Origin: Consotaella salsifontis
GTDB taxonomy: Bacteria; Pseudomonadota; Alphaproteobacteria; Rhizobiales; Rhizobiaceae
Assembly (NCBI RefSeq): GCF_900167365.1
Contig: NZ_FUXL01000003.1
Coordinates: 124,001 to 188,000 of the forward strand
DNA length: 64,000 bases
Reading direction: 5' to 3'
Shown here: one piece after another, positions 25,098 to 34,589 of the stretch
Layout: each line of letters opens with the position of its first letter
How positions within the stretch are numbered: position 1 is the stretch's first letter
Program-made: the position numbers and the translations under genes
The notes under the pieces: model-generated
What the model was told of the DNA's origin: nothing
The model's input: the letters and a program-made list of their open reading frames with translations, nothing else
Database searches by the model: none

Positions 25098-26446
25098 CAA
25101 ACCGCTCTGCCTTTGCTCCCATTGCGACCCTGGGTGCCGTGCTCTTGCTCGGCCAACCCTTGGCGCATGCCGAGGATCACGCCACCGAACCAACGCACGC
25201 CGTTGACCCGGCCGCGGCCGGCGATGCCGCGACAGCGACTGCTCATACGTCCGCCGGTGCCGAGACGGCCACGGAGGCCGCGCCCGCTGATCAAGCGGCG
25301 GTGGCGGAAGGCGGGGCGACCGCGGACGAGCGCGGTCCCTGGAAGCTCGCGCGCCCGCCGATGCCGTTCGAGATCGTGCGTTCGATGCAATTCCTTCAGG
25401 ATCAGGTGGCGCGCGGAAACGGCCGCGCCATCGCGGTTCAGGCGCGACTTCTCCAGCGCTTCGGCGGCGCCTTCCTTGACCCCAACCCCGACTTCTGGTC
25501 GGACCCGCGCAATCTGCGCGCGGCGGCGCTTTTCGCCCTCAGCGGCGGCCCGCCGGCGGCGCTGCGTGGGCTGTTGGGACGTGTCAACATCGAGGGCGAC
25601 GCCAAGACGATCATCGAGGGCGCTCTTGCCTATGTCGAAAACCGGCAGAAGGAGGCGCGCGAAAAGCTGTCCTCGCTGGATTTCCGGGGCATGGAGCCGG
25701 GCCTGGCCGCTCATATCAACCTTGCGCTCGGGCAGATCGATCAACTCGACAATCCCAAGCAGGCTATCGGATTCCTCGATCGCGCGCGGCTTCTCGCGCC
25801 GGGCGGCCTGATCGAGGAGGCAGCGCTGCGCCTCGAGGTTCTGCTGGCCGATCAGGTGGGCCAACCGGACAAGGCGGATGGCTTGGCACGGCAGTATTTC
25901 GACCGCTACGCCAGTTCGGCCTATGCGGACAACTTCCGCGCCAGGTTTGCCGCCGCCTATGCCGACCGGCCGACCGCCGATGCGAAGAAAACCGTGGCGA
26001 CGGCGATGGACATCACCGCCAACCTCGATGCGCCCAAGCGGCTTTCCGTGCTCCTGGCCGTTGCGCGCCGCGCGCTCGTCAAGGGCAACATGCCGCTGTC
26101 GGCCGAGGCATCGCGTGAAGCCGTGACCTTTACCGAGGCGGCGCCACCGGAGCGGGCGAGGGCGCTTCTCTATTCCGTGGCCTCGACCCTATCCACCATC
26201 GACTACGGCGAGGGAGCGGCGACCCTGAACGCCATCGACCCGACGCTGCTTCAGCCCGCAGACCGCGATCTTCGCGACGCGGCCTATTCCGTTCTGGAGC
26301 AGATCAAGACAGCCAAGACGCCACAGCTTCTCGCCGGAGCGGAGCCTGACTCGGCGAGCGGTCAGGGTGATCCATCGGCGTTGGCGAGCCGGGCCGAGCA
26401 ATTGTTGAAACAGGTTTCCGACGACCTCAAGGTGAAGAAGCAATGA
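25094..26446 (+). CDS. motC: Periplasmic motility protein MotC
   Basis: MotC is a periplasmic protein of rhizobia that binds MotB and sets rotation speed. The 450-residue product has a signal peptide (hydrophobic residues 10-22, likely cleaved after AHA). An Ala/Thr/Glu-rich spacer follows to about residue 75. The rest is a helical repeat-like domain with KLARPPMPFEIVRSMQFLQD and GMEPGLAAHINLALGQIDQL. The order motB-motC-fliK and the ATGA overlaps fit the rhizobial locus. Confidence 0.92.
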   Translation: MTNRSAFAPIATLGAVLLLGQPLAHAEDHATEPTHAVDPAAAGDAATATAHTSAGAETATEAAPADQAAVAEGGATADERGPWKLARPPMPFEIVRSMQFLQDQVARGNGRAIAVQARLLQRFGGAFLDPNPDFWSDPRNLRAAALFALSGGPPAALRGLLGRVNIEGDAKTIIEGALAYVENRQKEAREKLSSLDFRGMEPGLAAHINLALGQIDQLDNPKQAIGFLDRARLLAPGGLIEEAALRLEVLLADQVGQPDKADGLARQYFDRYASSAYADNFRARFAAAYADRPTADAKKTVATAMDITANLDAPKRLSVLLAVARRALVKGNMPLSAEASREAVTFTEAAPPERARALLYSVASTLSTIDYGEGAATLNAIDPTLLQPADRDLRDAAYSVLEQIKTAKTPQLLAGAEPDSASGQGDPSALASRAEQLLKQVSDDLKVKKQ

Positions 26447-28113
26447 CCATTGCAGTTGCTGCTGCCGCCATCGACGGCGACGCGGTCAAAGCGGTCGATG
26501 GCCGTGGCTCGCAGGCGCACAAAAAGACGGCTGGCAAGGAGTTCGACAGCGCGCTCGGCCAGACCATGAAGGATGCCGCCTCTTCTGGCGGCAAGACAAA
26601 GGCGGCCCGCGAGAAAGCACCGGACGACGCGGCCGACGCCGACGCGTCCGCTGCCGACGGCAAGACAGGGGAAGCCGGACGCACGTTTGGAATCCAGCTG
26701 GCGGGGGTACTTTGCGCGGGCTACATGCAGCGCGCCGAGGGACTCGGACGCGACATCGTCAAGCCGGCGCCGACGCAGGACGTCGACGTTCCATCGGCGA
26801 GTGTCGGGACTGAGGCGGCTGCCGAGGACGATATGAAACTCGGAGCCGACGAGCTGAAGCGTCTTGTCGGGCTCGCCAGCGGCCTTGCCAATGACGATGG
26901 CGTGGCAGCTCTCTCCACAGGCCCGACGGCAGCGAGCGATCCGGAGTCGCTCGACGCTCTGTCGCTTTCGCTCGGTGCCAAGGTCCGCGCGGCAATCGGC
27001 GAGGACGGCGAGGCGCCCAAGCAGGTGCGCGTCGATGTGGTTCACATGGAGACCCATTTCGAGCCCAACGAGGACCAGCAGGTCGTGCTCGACAACGCAT
27101 CCTCTGCTCGGAACTTCCTGGCCGGCAACGCGGCTCGTTCGGGGGACGAAACGCAGGTGGATCTGCCGGCGGTGGATTTGCCGGCATCGGGAAAAAGCGG
27201 GGACGCGCCTTCGGAATCCGAGGCTGGCGCACCGCGGCCACGCGATGCGCGAGGCGCCTGGGCCAGCTTCGCCAAGGCGCTATCCTCGGCCACGGATCCG
27301 GACCATGCCTCCGGCATGGACACTGCCAAGAGCGACGTTGCTGAGCGAACTGCTCGAACGGTCCAGGCTCCCGTGGCGGCCGCGTCGCCCGACACAGGCG
27401 GTGGCGCTGCGTCGGATCGGAAGGGCAAGGACGATGGCGACCGCTCCAGTCGCTCTCAATCCCACTTCGTCGAGCCTCGGACGTCCGAGGTGACGATGAA
27501 GAGTGTTGCGCCCGCTCCGGCGAGCGGCGTTTCGTCCGCGAGCCCGACGCTGCAGGCCGATGGCGGCACCATCGTCGGCCAGGTCGCCAACCGAATTATC
27601 GAGGCGATGCAGCCCGAAAGCGAGGTGGCAAAGCCCCAGCAGACCGCTTCGGATACCGGCTTCCGCCTCAAGGCCGGTGGCGCGGCGCTGAAGACTATGC
27701 TGGTCCAGCTCCAGCCCGAGCACCTCGGAAAGATTGAGGTGCAGATGCGTCTCGTCAACGGCCAGCTCTCGGTCGAGCTTGCTGCCAGCAAGGCGGAGAC
27801 CGCCATGCAGTTGGCCGACGACCGCGAGGGGCTGCGCAAGCTCTTGCAGGGCGCGGGCTTCTCCATCGACGATGCTTCCGTCAAGGTCGTCACGCGCGAA
27901 AGCCATCTGGCGCGTGCCGGGCAGGCGGACACTTCCGGCGGGCAGACCGCCGGCAATGGCGGCCAGAACGCGGCAGGGCAGGGTGGAGAACGCTCGTCCA
28001 GCGATGCCGGACAGGGCGGACAACGCCAATCGAGCAGCCAAAGAGGGCGTCCCAGCCTTGATGAAACATCGCTGCCGCAGGGTCGCTCTGGCGGTCCTTC
28101 TGTGTTTCTCTGA
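26443..28113 (+). CDS. fliK: Flagellar hook-length control protein FliK (formerly MotD)
   Basis: FliK measures hook length and triggers the FlhB specificity switch. The 556-residue protein has a long low-complexity N-terminal part. Its C-terminal FliK domain (about residues 405-490) contains LKTMLVQLQPEHLGKIEVQM and LRKLLQGAGFSIDDASVKVV. The gene was named motD in Sinorhizobium before being recognised as fliK. The 3' end overlaps the lytic transglycosylase gene by 53 bp in another frame. Confidence 0.9.
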   Translation: MTIAVAAAAIDGDAVKAVDGRGSQAHKKTAGKEFDSALGQTMKDAASSGGKTKAAREKAPDDAADADASAADGKTGEAGRTFGIQLAGVLCAGYMQRAEGLGRDIVKPAPTQDVDVPSASVGTEAAAEDDMKLGADELKRLVGLASGLANDDGVAALSTGPTAASDPESLDALSLSLGAKVRAAIGEDGEAPKQVRVDVVHMETHFEPNEDQQVVLDNASSARNFLAGNAARSGDETQVDLPAVDLPASGKSGDAPSESEAGAPRPRDARGAWASFAKALSSATDPDHASGMDTAKSDVAERTARTVQAPVAAASPDTGGGAASDRKGKDDGDRSSRSQSHFVEPRTSEVTMKSVAPAPASGVSSASPTLQADGGTIVGQVANRIIEAMQPESEVAKPQQTASDTGFRLKAGGAALKTMLVQLQPEHLGKIEVQMRLVNGQLSVELAASKAETAMQLADDREGLRKLLQGAGFSIDDASVKVVTRESHLARAGQADTSGGQTAGNGGQNAAGQGGERSSSDAGQGGQRQSSSQRGRPSLDETSLPQGRSGGPSVFL

Positions 28114-28672
28114 TCTTTCTGGCGCCGCCGCCTTGGCGGCGCCGACCACAGCCGCGACAGCGGCTTTGCCCGCTCCTTCGGCCGTCGCGTCATGCGAGAA
28201 GGTCATGGTCGCCGCATCCCGGCGCACGGGGGTGCCGCTCGGCATCCTCTACGCCGTCGGCCTCGCCGAGACCGGCCGACGTGGGACCATGTCTCCCTAT
28301 GCCCTGAACATCGCGGGCAAAGCCGTCTTCGCCGATGATGCCGGACAGGCTCTCGCCGCCTTCAACGCCGCGCGGGAAAGTGGCCAGACGTTAATCGACG
28401 TCGGCTGCATGCAGATCAACCACAAGTATCATGGTCAAGCCTTCCCCAGCGTCGCGGCGATGCTCGATCCCGCGCGCAATGTCGCCTATGCAGCACGGTT
28501 TCTCGCCGACCTGAGGCGCCGTGAGGGGAGCTGGACCATGGCTGTCGCGCGCTATCACGCGGGGCCCGACAACGACCCCGCCCAGAAGCGCTATGTGTGC
28601 CAGGTGATCGTTAATATGGTTGCCGTAGGAGTGGGGCGCTGGACCGACGAGTCTCGAAAATTCTGTAATTAA
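28061..28672 (+). CDS. Secreted lytic transglycosylase
   Basis: The 203-residue product has a signal peptide (about residues 1-27, ending LAA) and a transglycosylase SLT-type domain. [19 protein letters not shown] carries the likely catalytic glutamate in the AETG motif. [13 protein letters not shown] and ARYHAGPDN are the further family motifs. Such enzymes open peptidoglycan for rod or motor insertion. The location between fliK and rem supports a flagellar use. The start is inside fliK, and a better-spaced start was not found. Confidence 0.88.
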   Translation: MKHRCRRVALAVLLCFSDLSGAAALAAPTTAATAALPAPSAVASCEKVMVAASRRTGVPLGILYAVGLAETGRRGTMSPYALNIAGKAVFADDAGQALAAFNAARESGQTLIDVGCMQINHKYHGQAFPSVAAMLDPARNVAYAARFLADLRRREGSWTMAVARYHAGPDNDPAQKRYVCQVIVNMVAVGVGRWTDESRKFCN

Positions 28673-28794
28673 ATCAAGTACTTACCTCGAAGTTCCAAAA
28701 TTTTAACGATCTACTAAAAATTAAGGATATGAAGCCCGGGGCCCCAATCGTAATCATTAACCATAAAGAAAAACAAAGCGATTCGAGGGGTGTT
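28673..28794 (+). promoter_or_regulatory. AT-rich upstream region of rem
   Basis: 122 bp of unusually AT-rich DNA (AAAATTTTAACGATCTACTA, CATTAACCATAAAG and similar) separates the transglycosylase gene from rem. GAGGGG lies 4-5 nt before the rem start. In Sinorhizobium, rem is controlled by VisNR and repressed by MucR. The AT-rich character fits such control, which is inferred here. Confidence 0.5.
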
Positions 28795-29466
28795 ATGATC
28801 GTCGTTGTCGATAACCGCGAGCTTGTGACCGAAGGCTATCAGTCCCTTTTCGGACGCGAGGGAATCTCCGCAGCCGGCTTCAAGCCTGAAGAATTCCGTG
28901 AATGGGTAGAGACCGCGCCTGACGCGGACCTGTCCGCCGTCGAGGCGTTCCTTCTCGGCGATTTCAACGACAGGTCGTCCTGTCCACGCCTCATTCGCAG
29001 CCGCTCGCGTGCTCCGATGATCGCTCTTGCCGAGGCGCGCAGCCTCGACGGAACGCTTGATCTCTTCGCCGCCGGCGTCGACGACGTTGTTGCCAAGCCC
29101 GTCCATGTGAAAGAAATCCTGGCCCGGGTCGGCGCCATTCGCCGCCGCGAGGGCCACGACAGCGGACGCACTGTCGTCGGCGAGATCGCCGTCTTCTCCG
29201 ACGGGCGTGATGCCGAGGTTGCTGGCGAAACCATCGCGCTTCCCCGCCGCGAGCGCCGCATTCTGGAGTATCTGGTCGCCAATCGCGGTCGCCGCGTTTC
29301 CAAGCAGCAGCTCTTCTCCGCCATTTACGGCATCTTCGACGAAAACGTCGAGGAGAACGTCATCGAAAGCCACATCAGCAAGCTGCGCAAGAAGCTGAAG
29401 ATGCGCCTTGGCTATGATCCGGTTTCTTCGAAGCGCTATCTGGGTTACGGAATCGGGGTGGATTGA
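28795..29466 (+). CDS. rem: Flagellar transcription activator Rem/FtcR
   Basis: This is an OmpR-type regulator of 223 residues, the same length as Sinorhizobium Rem and Brucella FtcR. The N-terminal receiver-like domain (about residues 1-115) lacks the normal acidic pocket, which is known for this family. The C-terminal winged helix (about 130-223) contains [20 protein letters not shown] and [16 protein letters not shown]. Start 28795 is chosen for its GAGGGG ribosome-binding site. Rem activates motility genes in exponential phase in relatives. A terminator follows. Confidence 0.92.
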   Translation: MIVVVDNRELVTEGYQSLFGREGISAAGFKPEEFREWVETAPDADLSAVEAFLLGDFNDRSSCPRLIRSRSRAPMIALAEARSLDGTLDLFAAGVDDVVAKPVHVKEILARVGAIRRREGHDSGRTVVGEIAVFSDGRDAEVAGETIALPRRERRILEYLVANRGRRVSKQQLFSAIYGIFDENVEENVIESHISKLRKKLKMRLGYDPVSSKRYLGYGIGVD

Positions 29467-29503
29467 AGAAACCGTCTAGACAGATACTTAATAAATAGTT
29501 AAA

Positions 29504-29542
29504 GGTCCGCCCTGGATATTCTGGCGGGCCTTTTTATTTTTT
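29504..29542 (+). terminator. Terminator after rem
   Basis: The stem GGTCCGCC/GGCGGGCC (one G-T pair) is followed by TTTTTATTTTTTC. It isolates rem from the flgE operon. Confidence 0.88.
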
Positions 29543-29659
29543 CTTCTTGTAGAATCGGGCTTTTGTCGTCTTTGGCCCGAGTAGCAACAGCTACACGCAA
29601 GGCTCCTTGCTTACCTCTTCCATCCAGTGATTTCCGCTGTGTGGAAAAGGGAACGTGGA

Positions 29660-31642
29660 ATGAGCATCTACGGGATCATGCGCTCGAGTGTTTCGGGCAT
29701 GAATGCGCAGGCCAACCGCCTGAGCGCGGTCTCTGACAACATCGCCAATTCGAACACGAATGGCTACAAGAGATCGCAGACCGACTTTTCAAGCCTCGTT
29801 CTCAATTCCGGTGCGACTGGCGTTTACAGCTCGGGCGTCGTGGAAACGACGACGCGCAACCTGATCAGCCAGCAGGGGAGTCTGTCCTACACGACGTCGA
29901 CCACGGATCTTGCGATTTCCGGTAACGGCTTCATGGTCGTCTCGGATGCGGCCGGCAACCCGCTTCTGACACGTGCCGGCTCCTTCGTGAAGGACTCGCA
30001 GGGCAATCTGGTCAACTCGGCCGGCTTGACCCTCATGGGCTATAAGCTGCCCTATGGCGACACGGTGGGCGTGGCCAACGGCTACGCCGGCCTTGAGGCC
30101 GTCAACCTCAACACGTCCTCGCTGATCGCGACCCCGACGACGTCGGGCATTCTGTCGGTGAATCTGCCGAAGTCGGCTGACATGGGCGGCACCGCGGCGA
30201 AGATCAACGCCGGCGTGTTCGACGTTTCCGCCGCCAATGTCGGCGACAGGGTTTCCTTCGACATTTCTTTGGACGGCGCTACTGCCAAGAAGGTCACCGT
30301 CGTGACGACGGAGGACAATCTGGCGAGCCCGGCGGCGTTCGAAAACGCGTTGCAGAACGCCCTGGATGGCGTCTTCGGCACCGATCAGGTGGTTGCCGAC
30401 GTCGATTCCAGCACCAAGGCGATCTCCTTTGCCACGGGTGACAAGGGCTCCGCCGCGTCGATCAAGCTGGAAAACGTCGGCACGGCTAACGGCGACGACA
30501 TCATCAGCAGCACGCTCGGCCTTGCCCCGGCGACCAGCACTGTGGCGGCGACCGGTAACTTCGCCAGCGTCAAGATCGGCACCTTTAATTCGACGGGCGC
30601 GAGCATCGGCGACAGGGTCAAGTACTCAATCGCGGTTGACGGTAACGCTCCCGTCGATGTCGAAATCGTCCTGACCAAGGCCAACACGGCCTCGGCCGCC
30701 GCCTTCAAGACAGCCTTGCAGACGGCTGTGACCGCGGCGGGCCTTGGCGATGTGAAGGTCAGCGTTTCGGGCACTGACATCAGCCTTAGCCTCGGCACGG
30801 CCTCCAACGGTACGAACAACATCAGTGTCGGGCTGGCGGCAGCCTCGGCGCTCGATGGCGATGGAACGACGACCTCAAATCTCGGTCTTACCGCCGCTGC
30901 CATCGTCAACGGCACTGACCGAGTTCCGCCCTCGGCGAACCTGGCGACCTCGACTTACACCAAAAAGACGTCTCTGGTCGCCTATGACAGCGTCGGCGCT
31001 CCCGTGACGCTCGACATCTACATGACGAAGACCTCGGACAACGTCTGGGAGATGGCCGTCTATAATCGTGCCGACGCCGACAAGGGCACGGGCGAGTTCC
31101 CCTATTCCAGCGCGGCGCTGACCACTCAGACGCTGAGCTTCGACGGCGACGGCAAGCTCAGCTCTGCCGGCAACCTCACCTTCGTCGTGCCGAACGGCAA
31201 GGAGATGACGCTGGACATCTCCAGCTTCACTCAGCTCGGCGCCGATTATACTCTCCTCGAAGGCCAGACCAACGGCAATTCGCCGAGCGATGTCGACAAG
31301 GTCGAGATCAGCTCGGACGGCATCGTCAGCGCCGTCTTCGAGAACGGTTCGACGCTCAAACTCTACAAGATCCCCATGGCCATGGTGGAAAGCCCGGAAA
31401 ATCTGCAGACGATCTCGGGCAACGCCTTCCAGGCCACGATGGCCTCGGGAGCTGTGACCATCGGCTTCGGCGGCGAGGGCAGCCTTGGCAAGCTCGTCTC
31501 CGGCGCGGTCGAGCTGTCGACCGTCGATCTGGCGTCCGAGCTGACGGACATGATCGAGGCGCAGAGAGGCTACACCGCCAACTCCAAGGCCTTCCAGACC
31601 GGCGCGGACATCCTCGACGTTCTCGTCAACCTGAAGCGGTAA
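29660..31642 (+). CDS. flgE: Flagellar hook protein FlgE, enlarged
   Basis: FlgE polymerises into the hook, the universal joint. The N-terminal core reads MSIYGIMRSSVSGMNAQANR and the C-terminal core ends DMIEAQRGYTANSKAFQTGA. The 660-residue product is much longer than the roughly 400-430 residues that I expect for rhizobial FlgE. The excess is two tandem ~100-residue modules (residues about 180-280 and 302-400) alike to those in the giant flagellins. Start 29660 follows GGAACGTGGA. It opens the flgE-flgK-flgL-flaF-flbT-flgD-fliQ run. Confidence 0.95.
   Translation: MSIYGIMRSSVSGMNAQANRLSAVSDNIANSNTNGYKRSQTDFSSLVLNSGATGVYSSGVVETTTRNLISQQGSLSYTTSTTDLAISGNGFMVVSDAAGNPLLTRAGSFVKDSQGNLVNSAGLTLMGYKLPYGDTVGVANGYAGLEAVNLNTSSLIATPTTSGILSVNLPKSADMGGTAAKINAGVFDVSAANVGDRVSFDISLDGATAKKVTVVTTEDNLASPAAFENALQNALDGVFGTDQVVADVDSSTKAISFATGDKGSAASIKLENVGTANGDDIISSTLGLAPATSTVAATGNFASVKIGTFNSTGASIGDRVKYSIAVDGNAPVDVEIVLTKANTASAAAFKTALQTAVTAAGLGDVKVSVSGTDISLSLGTASNGTNNISVGLAAASALDGDGTTTSNLGLTAAAIVNGTDRVPPSANLATSTYTKKTSLVAYDSVGAPVTLDIYMTKTSDNVWEMAVYNRADADKGTGEFPYSSAALTTQTLSFDGDGKLSSAGNLTFVVPNGKEMTLDISSFTQLGADYTLLEGQTNGNSPSDVDKVEISSDGIVSAVFENGSTLKLYKIPMAMVESPENLQTISGNAFQATMASGAVTIGFGGEGSLGKLVSGAVELSTVDLASELTDMIEAQRGYTANSKAFQTGADILDVLVNLKR
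30197..30863 (+). repeat. Two flagellin-like modules inside FlgE
   Basis: The module starts are AGVFDVSAANVGDRVSFDIS (about 30197-30500) and IGTFNSTGASIGDRVKYSIA (about 30563-30863). They align with IGTFDNTGIKQGDRISFDLN of giant flagellin 1 over their length, including the ENALQNALDGVF/QAALDAVF helix and the NVG-N2-NGDD/NVG-N2-DGDG end. Confidence 0.72.
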
Positions 31643-31678
31643 TCCGCGTCCGCCTAGCACGCAGATCCAGAGGCTTAT

Positions 31679-33097
31679 ATGTCGCTCACTTCCGCCCTCG
31701 ACAGCGCGAAATCAGCCATCACGACCAGCTCTCAGCTGACGTCGATCGTTTCGCGCAATATCGCCAACGTCAATTCGACCACGGCGACGCGCAAATACGC
31801 GAACGTTGCGACGGGGGCGGACGGCAGCGTCTCGGTCATGTCGGTCTCGCAGTCGACCAACCTGGCGCTGTTCCGCAACAAGCTGGACGCGACCTCGGAG
31901 AACGCCTCGCTCTCGGCTCTGACGAGCGGGCTAGGCCAATTAGCAACAACGGTCGGCGATACCGAGGATGAGATATCGCCGGCTTCCCTGGTCGGAAAGC
32001 TCCAGAGCGCGTTGACCGCCTATTCCGCCAGTCCCGACAGCGCCGATCTCGCGCGTTCGGCGATGCAGGCGGCGAAGAACCTGGCGCAAGGCCTCAACGA
32101 CGCCAGCGACGTCGTGGAGACGGTTCGGCGGGACGCCGACAATGCCATCTCGGTGGCGGCCGGCGAGATGAACGATCTTCTTGCCCAGTTCAAGTCGCTG
32201 AACGACAAGATCGTCTCCGGTTCCAAGCTTGGGGCGGATGTCACCGACTACATGGACCAGCGCGACCAGATCGTGTCGCAGCTTTCGGAATATGTCGGCG
32301 TCACGGTCGGCAAGCGCGCCAACAACGACATGGTGCTCTACACCGATTCCGGCGTGACCATGTTCGAGACGACGCCGCGGACCGTCAGCTACAGCAAGTC
32401 CATTCCGATGGATGCCGGTCAGGCAGGCAACAGCCTTTATATCGACGGCGTCGCAGTGACCGGCGAAAATTCGACCATGCCGATCCAGAGCGGCAAGATC
32501 TTTGGCCTGACACAGCTTCGCGATCAGGTCAGCGTCACCTATCAGAACCAGCTGGATCAGATCGCTCAGCAGGTGGTCAGCGCCTTCTCCGAGACGAGTT
32601 CGGGCAAGCCGGTTTTCGGCATCTTCACCGATCCCTCGGCCGACAGCCCGGACAAGATGAAAGTCGACGGGCTGGCCGGGCGGCTCAGCATCTCCGACAA
32701 CCTTGCGGATTTCCCCCTGCGCGACGGTGCCCTCGGCAGCTACAACAGCGCGGGCGCTTCCGGCTTCGCCGATCACATCAACCAGCTCATCGACAATCTC
32801 AACGCGAAGCAGACCTTCGACGCCTCGGGCGGCATCGAAACCTCCGCGACGCTGGTCAACTTCGCCTCGTCTTCCGTCGGGTGGCTCGAGGGCGTGCGCT
32901 CCAACGCGCAAAACGAAGCCGAGTATCAGTCCACGGTGCTCCAGCGCACCCAGGAAGCCTTGTCGGATGCCACCGGTATCAACCTGGACGACGAACTGAC
33001 GCAGCTCCTGCAGTTCGAACAGTCCTACCAGGCCTCCGCCAAGCTGATCTCAACGATCGACCAAATGCTGCAAGTTCTGCTCGACAGCGTGCACTAG
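31679..33097 (+). CDS. flgK: Hook-filament junction protein FlgK
   Basis: FlgK (HAP1) is the first junction ring between hook and filament. The 472-residue product has the axial N-terminus (SLTSALDSAKSAITTSSQLT, VSRNIANVNS) and C-terminal helices (LLQFEQSYQASAKLISTIDQ, ending MLQVLLDSVH). AGAGG lies about 6 nt before the ATG. It lies 36 bp after flgE and 13 bp before flgL. Confidence 0.95.
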   Translation: MSLTSALDSAKSAITTSSQLTSIVSRNIANVNSTTATRKYANVATGADGSVSVMSVSQSTNLALFRNKLDATSENASLSALTSGLGQLATTVGDTEDEISPASLVGKLQSALTAYSASPDSADLARSAMQAAKNLAQGLNDASDVVETVRRDADNAISVAAGEMNDLLAQFKSLNDKIVSGSKLGADVTDYMDQRDQIVSQLSEYVGVTVGKRANNDMVLYTDSGVTMFETTPRTVSYSKSIPMDAGQAGNSLYIDGVAVTGENSTMPIQSGKIFGLTQLRDQVSVTYQNQLDQIAQQVVSAFSETSSGKPVFGIFTDPSADSPDKMKVDGLAGRLSISDNLADFPLRDGALGSYNSAGASGFADHINQLIDNLNAKQTFDASGGIETSATLVNFASSSVGWLEGVRSNAQNEAEYQSTVLQRTQEALSDATGINLDDELTQLLQFEQSYQASAKLISTIDQMLQVLLDSVH

Positions 33098-33110
33098 GAT
33101 CGCAAAGTCC

Positions 33111-34187
33111 ATGAGCATCTCCACACTCTCTCTCATCACGGCCCAGCGGACGACGATCCTGCGCTCCCAGGAGCAGATCCGAGACGCGGAAAAAGAGGTT
33201 TCCACGGGGCGCCACGCCGACGTGGGTGCCTCGCTCGGCGCAACGACCGGACAGGCCGTCACCCTTCGGGTCGAACTGTCGAGCGTCGACAGCCAGCGCA
33301 CCAGCAACAACCTCATCGGCGTCCGGCTCGATTCGATGCAGGACGTACTTTCAGGCCTGCAGAAATCGGCTCAGAGCTTCAACTCCGCGCTGGTGACGGG
33401 GCAGACGGCTTCGGTCGATATTTCGACGCTCGTCACCCAGGCGAACGCCGGTCTCGAGCAGCTTTTCGGCGCGCTCAACACCGCGACCAACGGCCAGTAT
33501 CTCTTCGCCGGCACCAACACCTCGGAGCAGCCGAGTGTCTACAACAACCTCCAGGACTACGAGGGTTCGCCCGCGCAGGAGGCCCTGCTTCAGTCGGTGC
33601 AGGACTACAAAAACAATGTCGACTCGACCTTCAGCCTTGCGACCGCGACGCAAACGCAGATGGAGGACTTCCTCAATAGCTCCTTTGCGAGCCTCTTCGA
33701 CTACGACCCCGACAATCCGTCGGACGCCGATGCGTCGACCTGGAAGAGCCTGTGGTCCAATTCCAACAGCGATCCTGTTCTGAACAAGATCACTTCCAGC
33801 GAGTCGATCGACGTCTCGGCCAACGCCAATCTCGGCGCATTCCGCGATCTGCTCCAGGGCTACGCCATGATGGCTGGGCTTGGCACGCAGAATCTCAGCG
33901 AGGGTGCTCGCAACGCCCTGGTGAGCAAGGCGTCGAGCCTGACCAGCGGCGCGGTTTCCGGGCTCATCGGCCTGCAGGGCGACATCGGCCTGCGTCAGGA
34001 GCGCCTCGAGGCCGCCAACGATAGGCTCGACAGCAAGAAGGCGGTCGTCAAGGCCTCCATCTCCAGCCTTGAGGATGTCGACGTCTACGAAGCCTCGACG
34101 CGGGTCACGATGCTGACCACGCAGCTCGAGGCAGCCTATTCCCTGACATCCAAGCTTCAGGGCCTCAGCCTGCTGAACTACCTCTAG
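33111..34187 (+). CDS. flgL: Hook-filament junction protein FlgL
   Basis: FlgL (HAP3) joins FlgK to the flagellin filament. The 358-residue protein is related to flagellin at both ends (RDAEKEVSTGRHADVGASLG near the start, SSLEDVDVYEASTRVTMLTT and AYSLTSKLQGLSLLNYL at the end). It follows flgK in the usual order. Confidence 0.94.
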   Translation: MSISTLSLITAQRTTILRSQEQIRDAEKEVSTGRHADVGASLGATTGQAVTLRVELSSVDSQRTSNNLIGVRLDSMQDVLSGLQKSAQSFNSALVTGQTASVDISTLVTQANAGLEQLFGALNTATNGQYLFAGTNTSEQPSVYNNLQDYEGSPAQEALLQSVQDYKNNVDSTFSLATATQTQMEDFLNSSFASLFDYDPDNPSDADASTWKSLWSNSNSDPVLNKITSSESIDVSANANLGAFRDLLQGYAMMAGLGTQNLSEGARNALVSKASSLTSGAVSGLIGLQGDIGLRQERLEAANDRLDSKKAVVKASISSLEDVDVYEASTRVTMLTTQLEAAYSLTSKLQGLSLLNYL

Positions 34188-34241
34188 ACGGTCTGAGGCA
34201 GACCTACGCCGGCCAGCAACGCGCCAAACAAGAAGGTGAAC

Positions 34242-34589
34242 ATGTACCAGTTTTCCTATGCCGAGGTCGCTCAGGACGTGTGTGTCGATGCGCGGGAGCG
34301 CGAGCGTCAGGCCCTCGACCGGTCGGTCGAGTTGCTGCGGCGGGCGGAACGCAACGGCCCGCGCTCGCGCGATGCCGTTGAGGCGCTCTACGTGACGCGC
34401 AATCTCTGGGCCGTCCTGATCGAGGACTTGGCCCGCCCCGAGAACGATCTGCCCAAGCAGCTCAAGGGCGATCTCATCTCCATTGGTCTGTGGATACTTC
34501 GGCAGGCTGAAGCCATTCGACTGGGTCAGTCGCAGAACTTCAAGGGTCTGATCGAGATCTCCGAGACCATCCGCGACGGGTTGAATTAA
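34242..34589 (+). CDS. flaF: Flagellin biosynthesis regulator FlaF
   Basis: FlaF is a small alphaproteobacterial protein needed for flagellin synthesis or secretion. In Caulobacter it acts together with FlbT in controlling flagellin expression. The 115-residue product includes ALDRSVELLRRAERNGPRSR and LWILRQAEAIRLG, typical of the family. Start 34242 (MYQFSYAEV) is chosen because AGAAGGTG lies just upstream. Its stop overlaps the flbT start (TAATG). Confidence 0.93.
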   Translation: MYQFSYAEVAQDVCVDARERERQALDRSVELLRRAERNGPRSRDAVEALYVTRNLWAVLIEDLARPENDLPKQLKGDLISIGLWILRQAEAIRLGQSQNFKGLIEISETIRDGLN

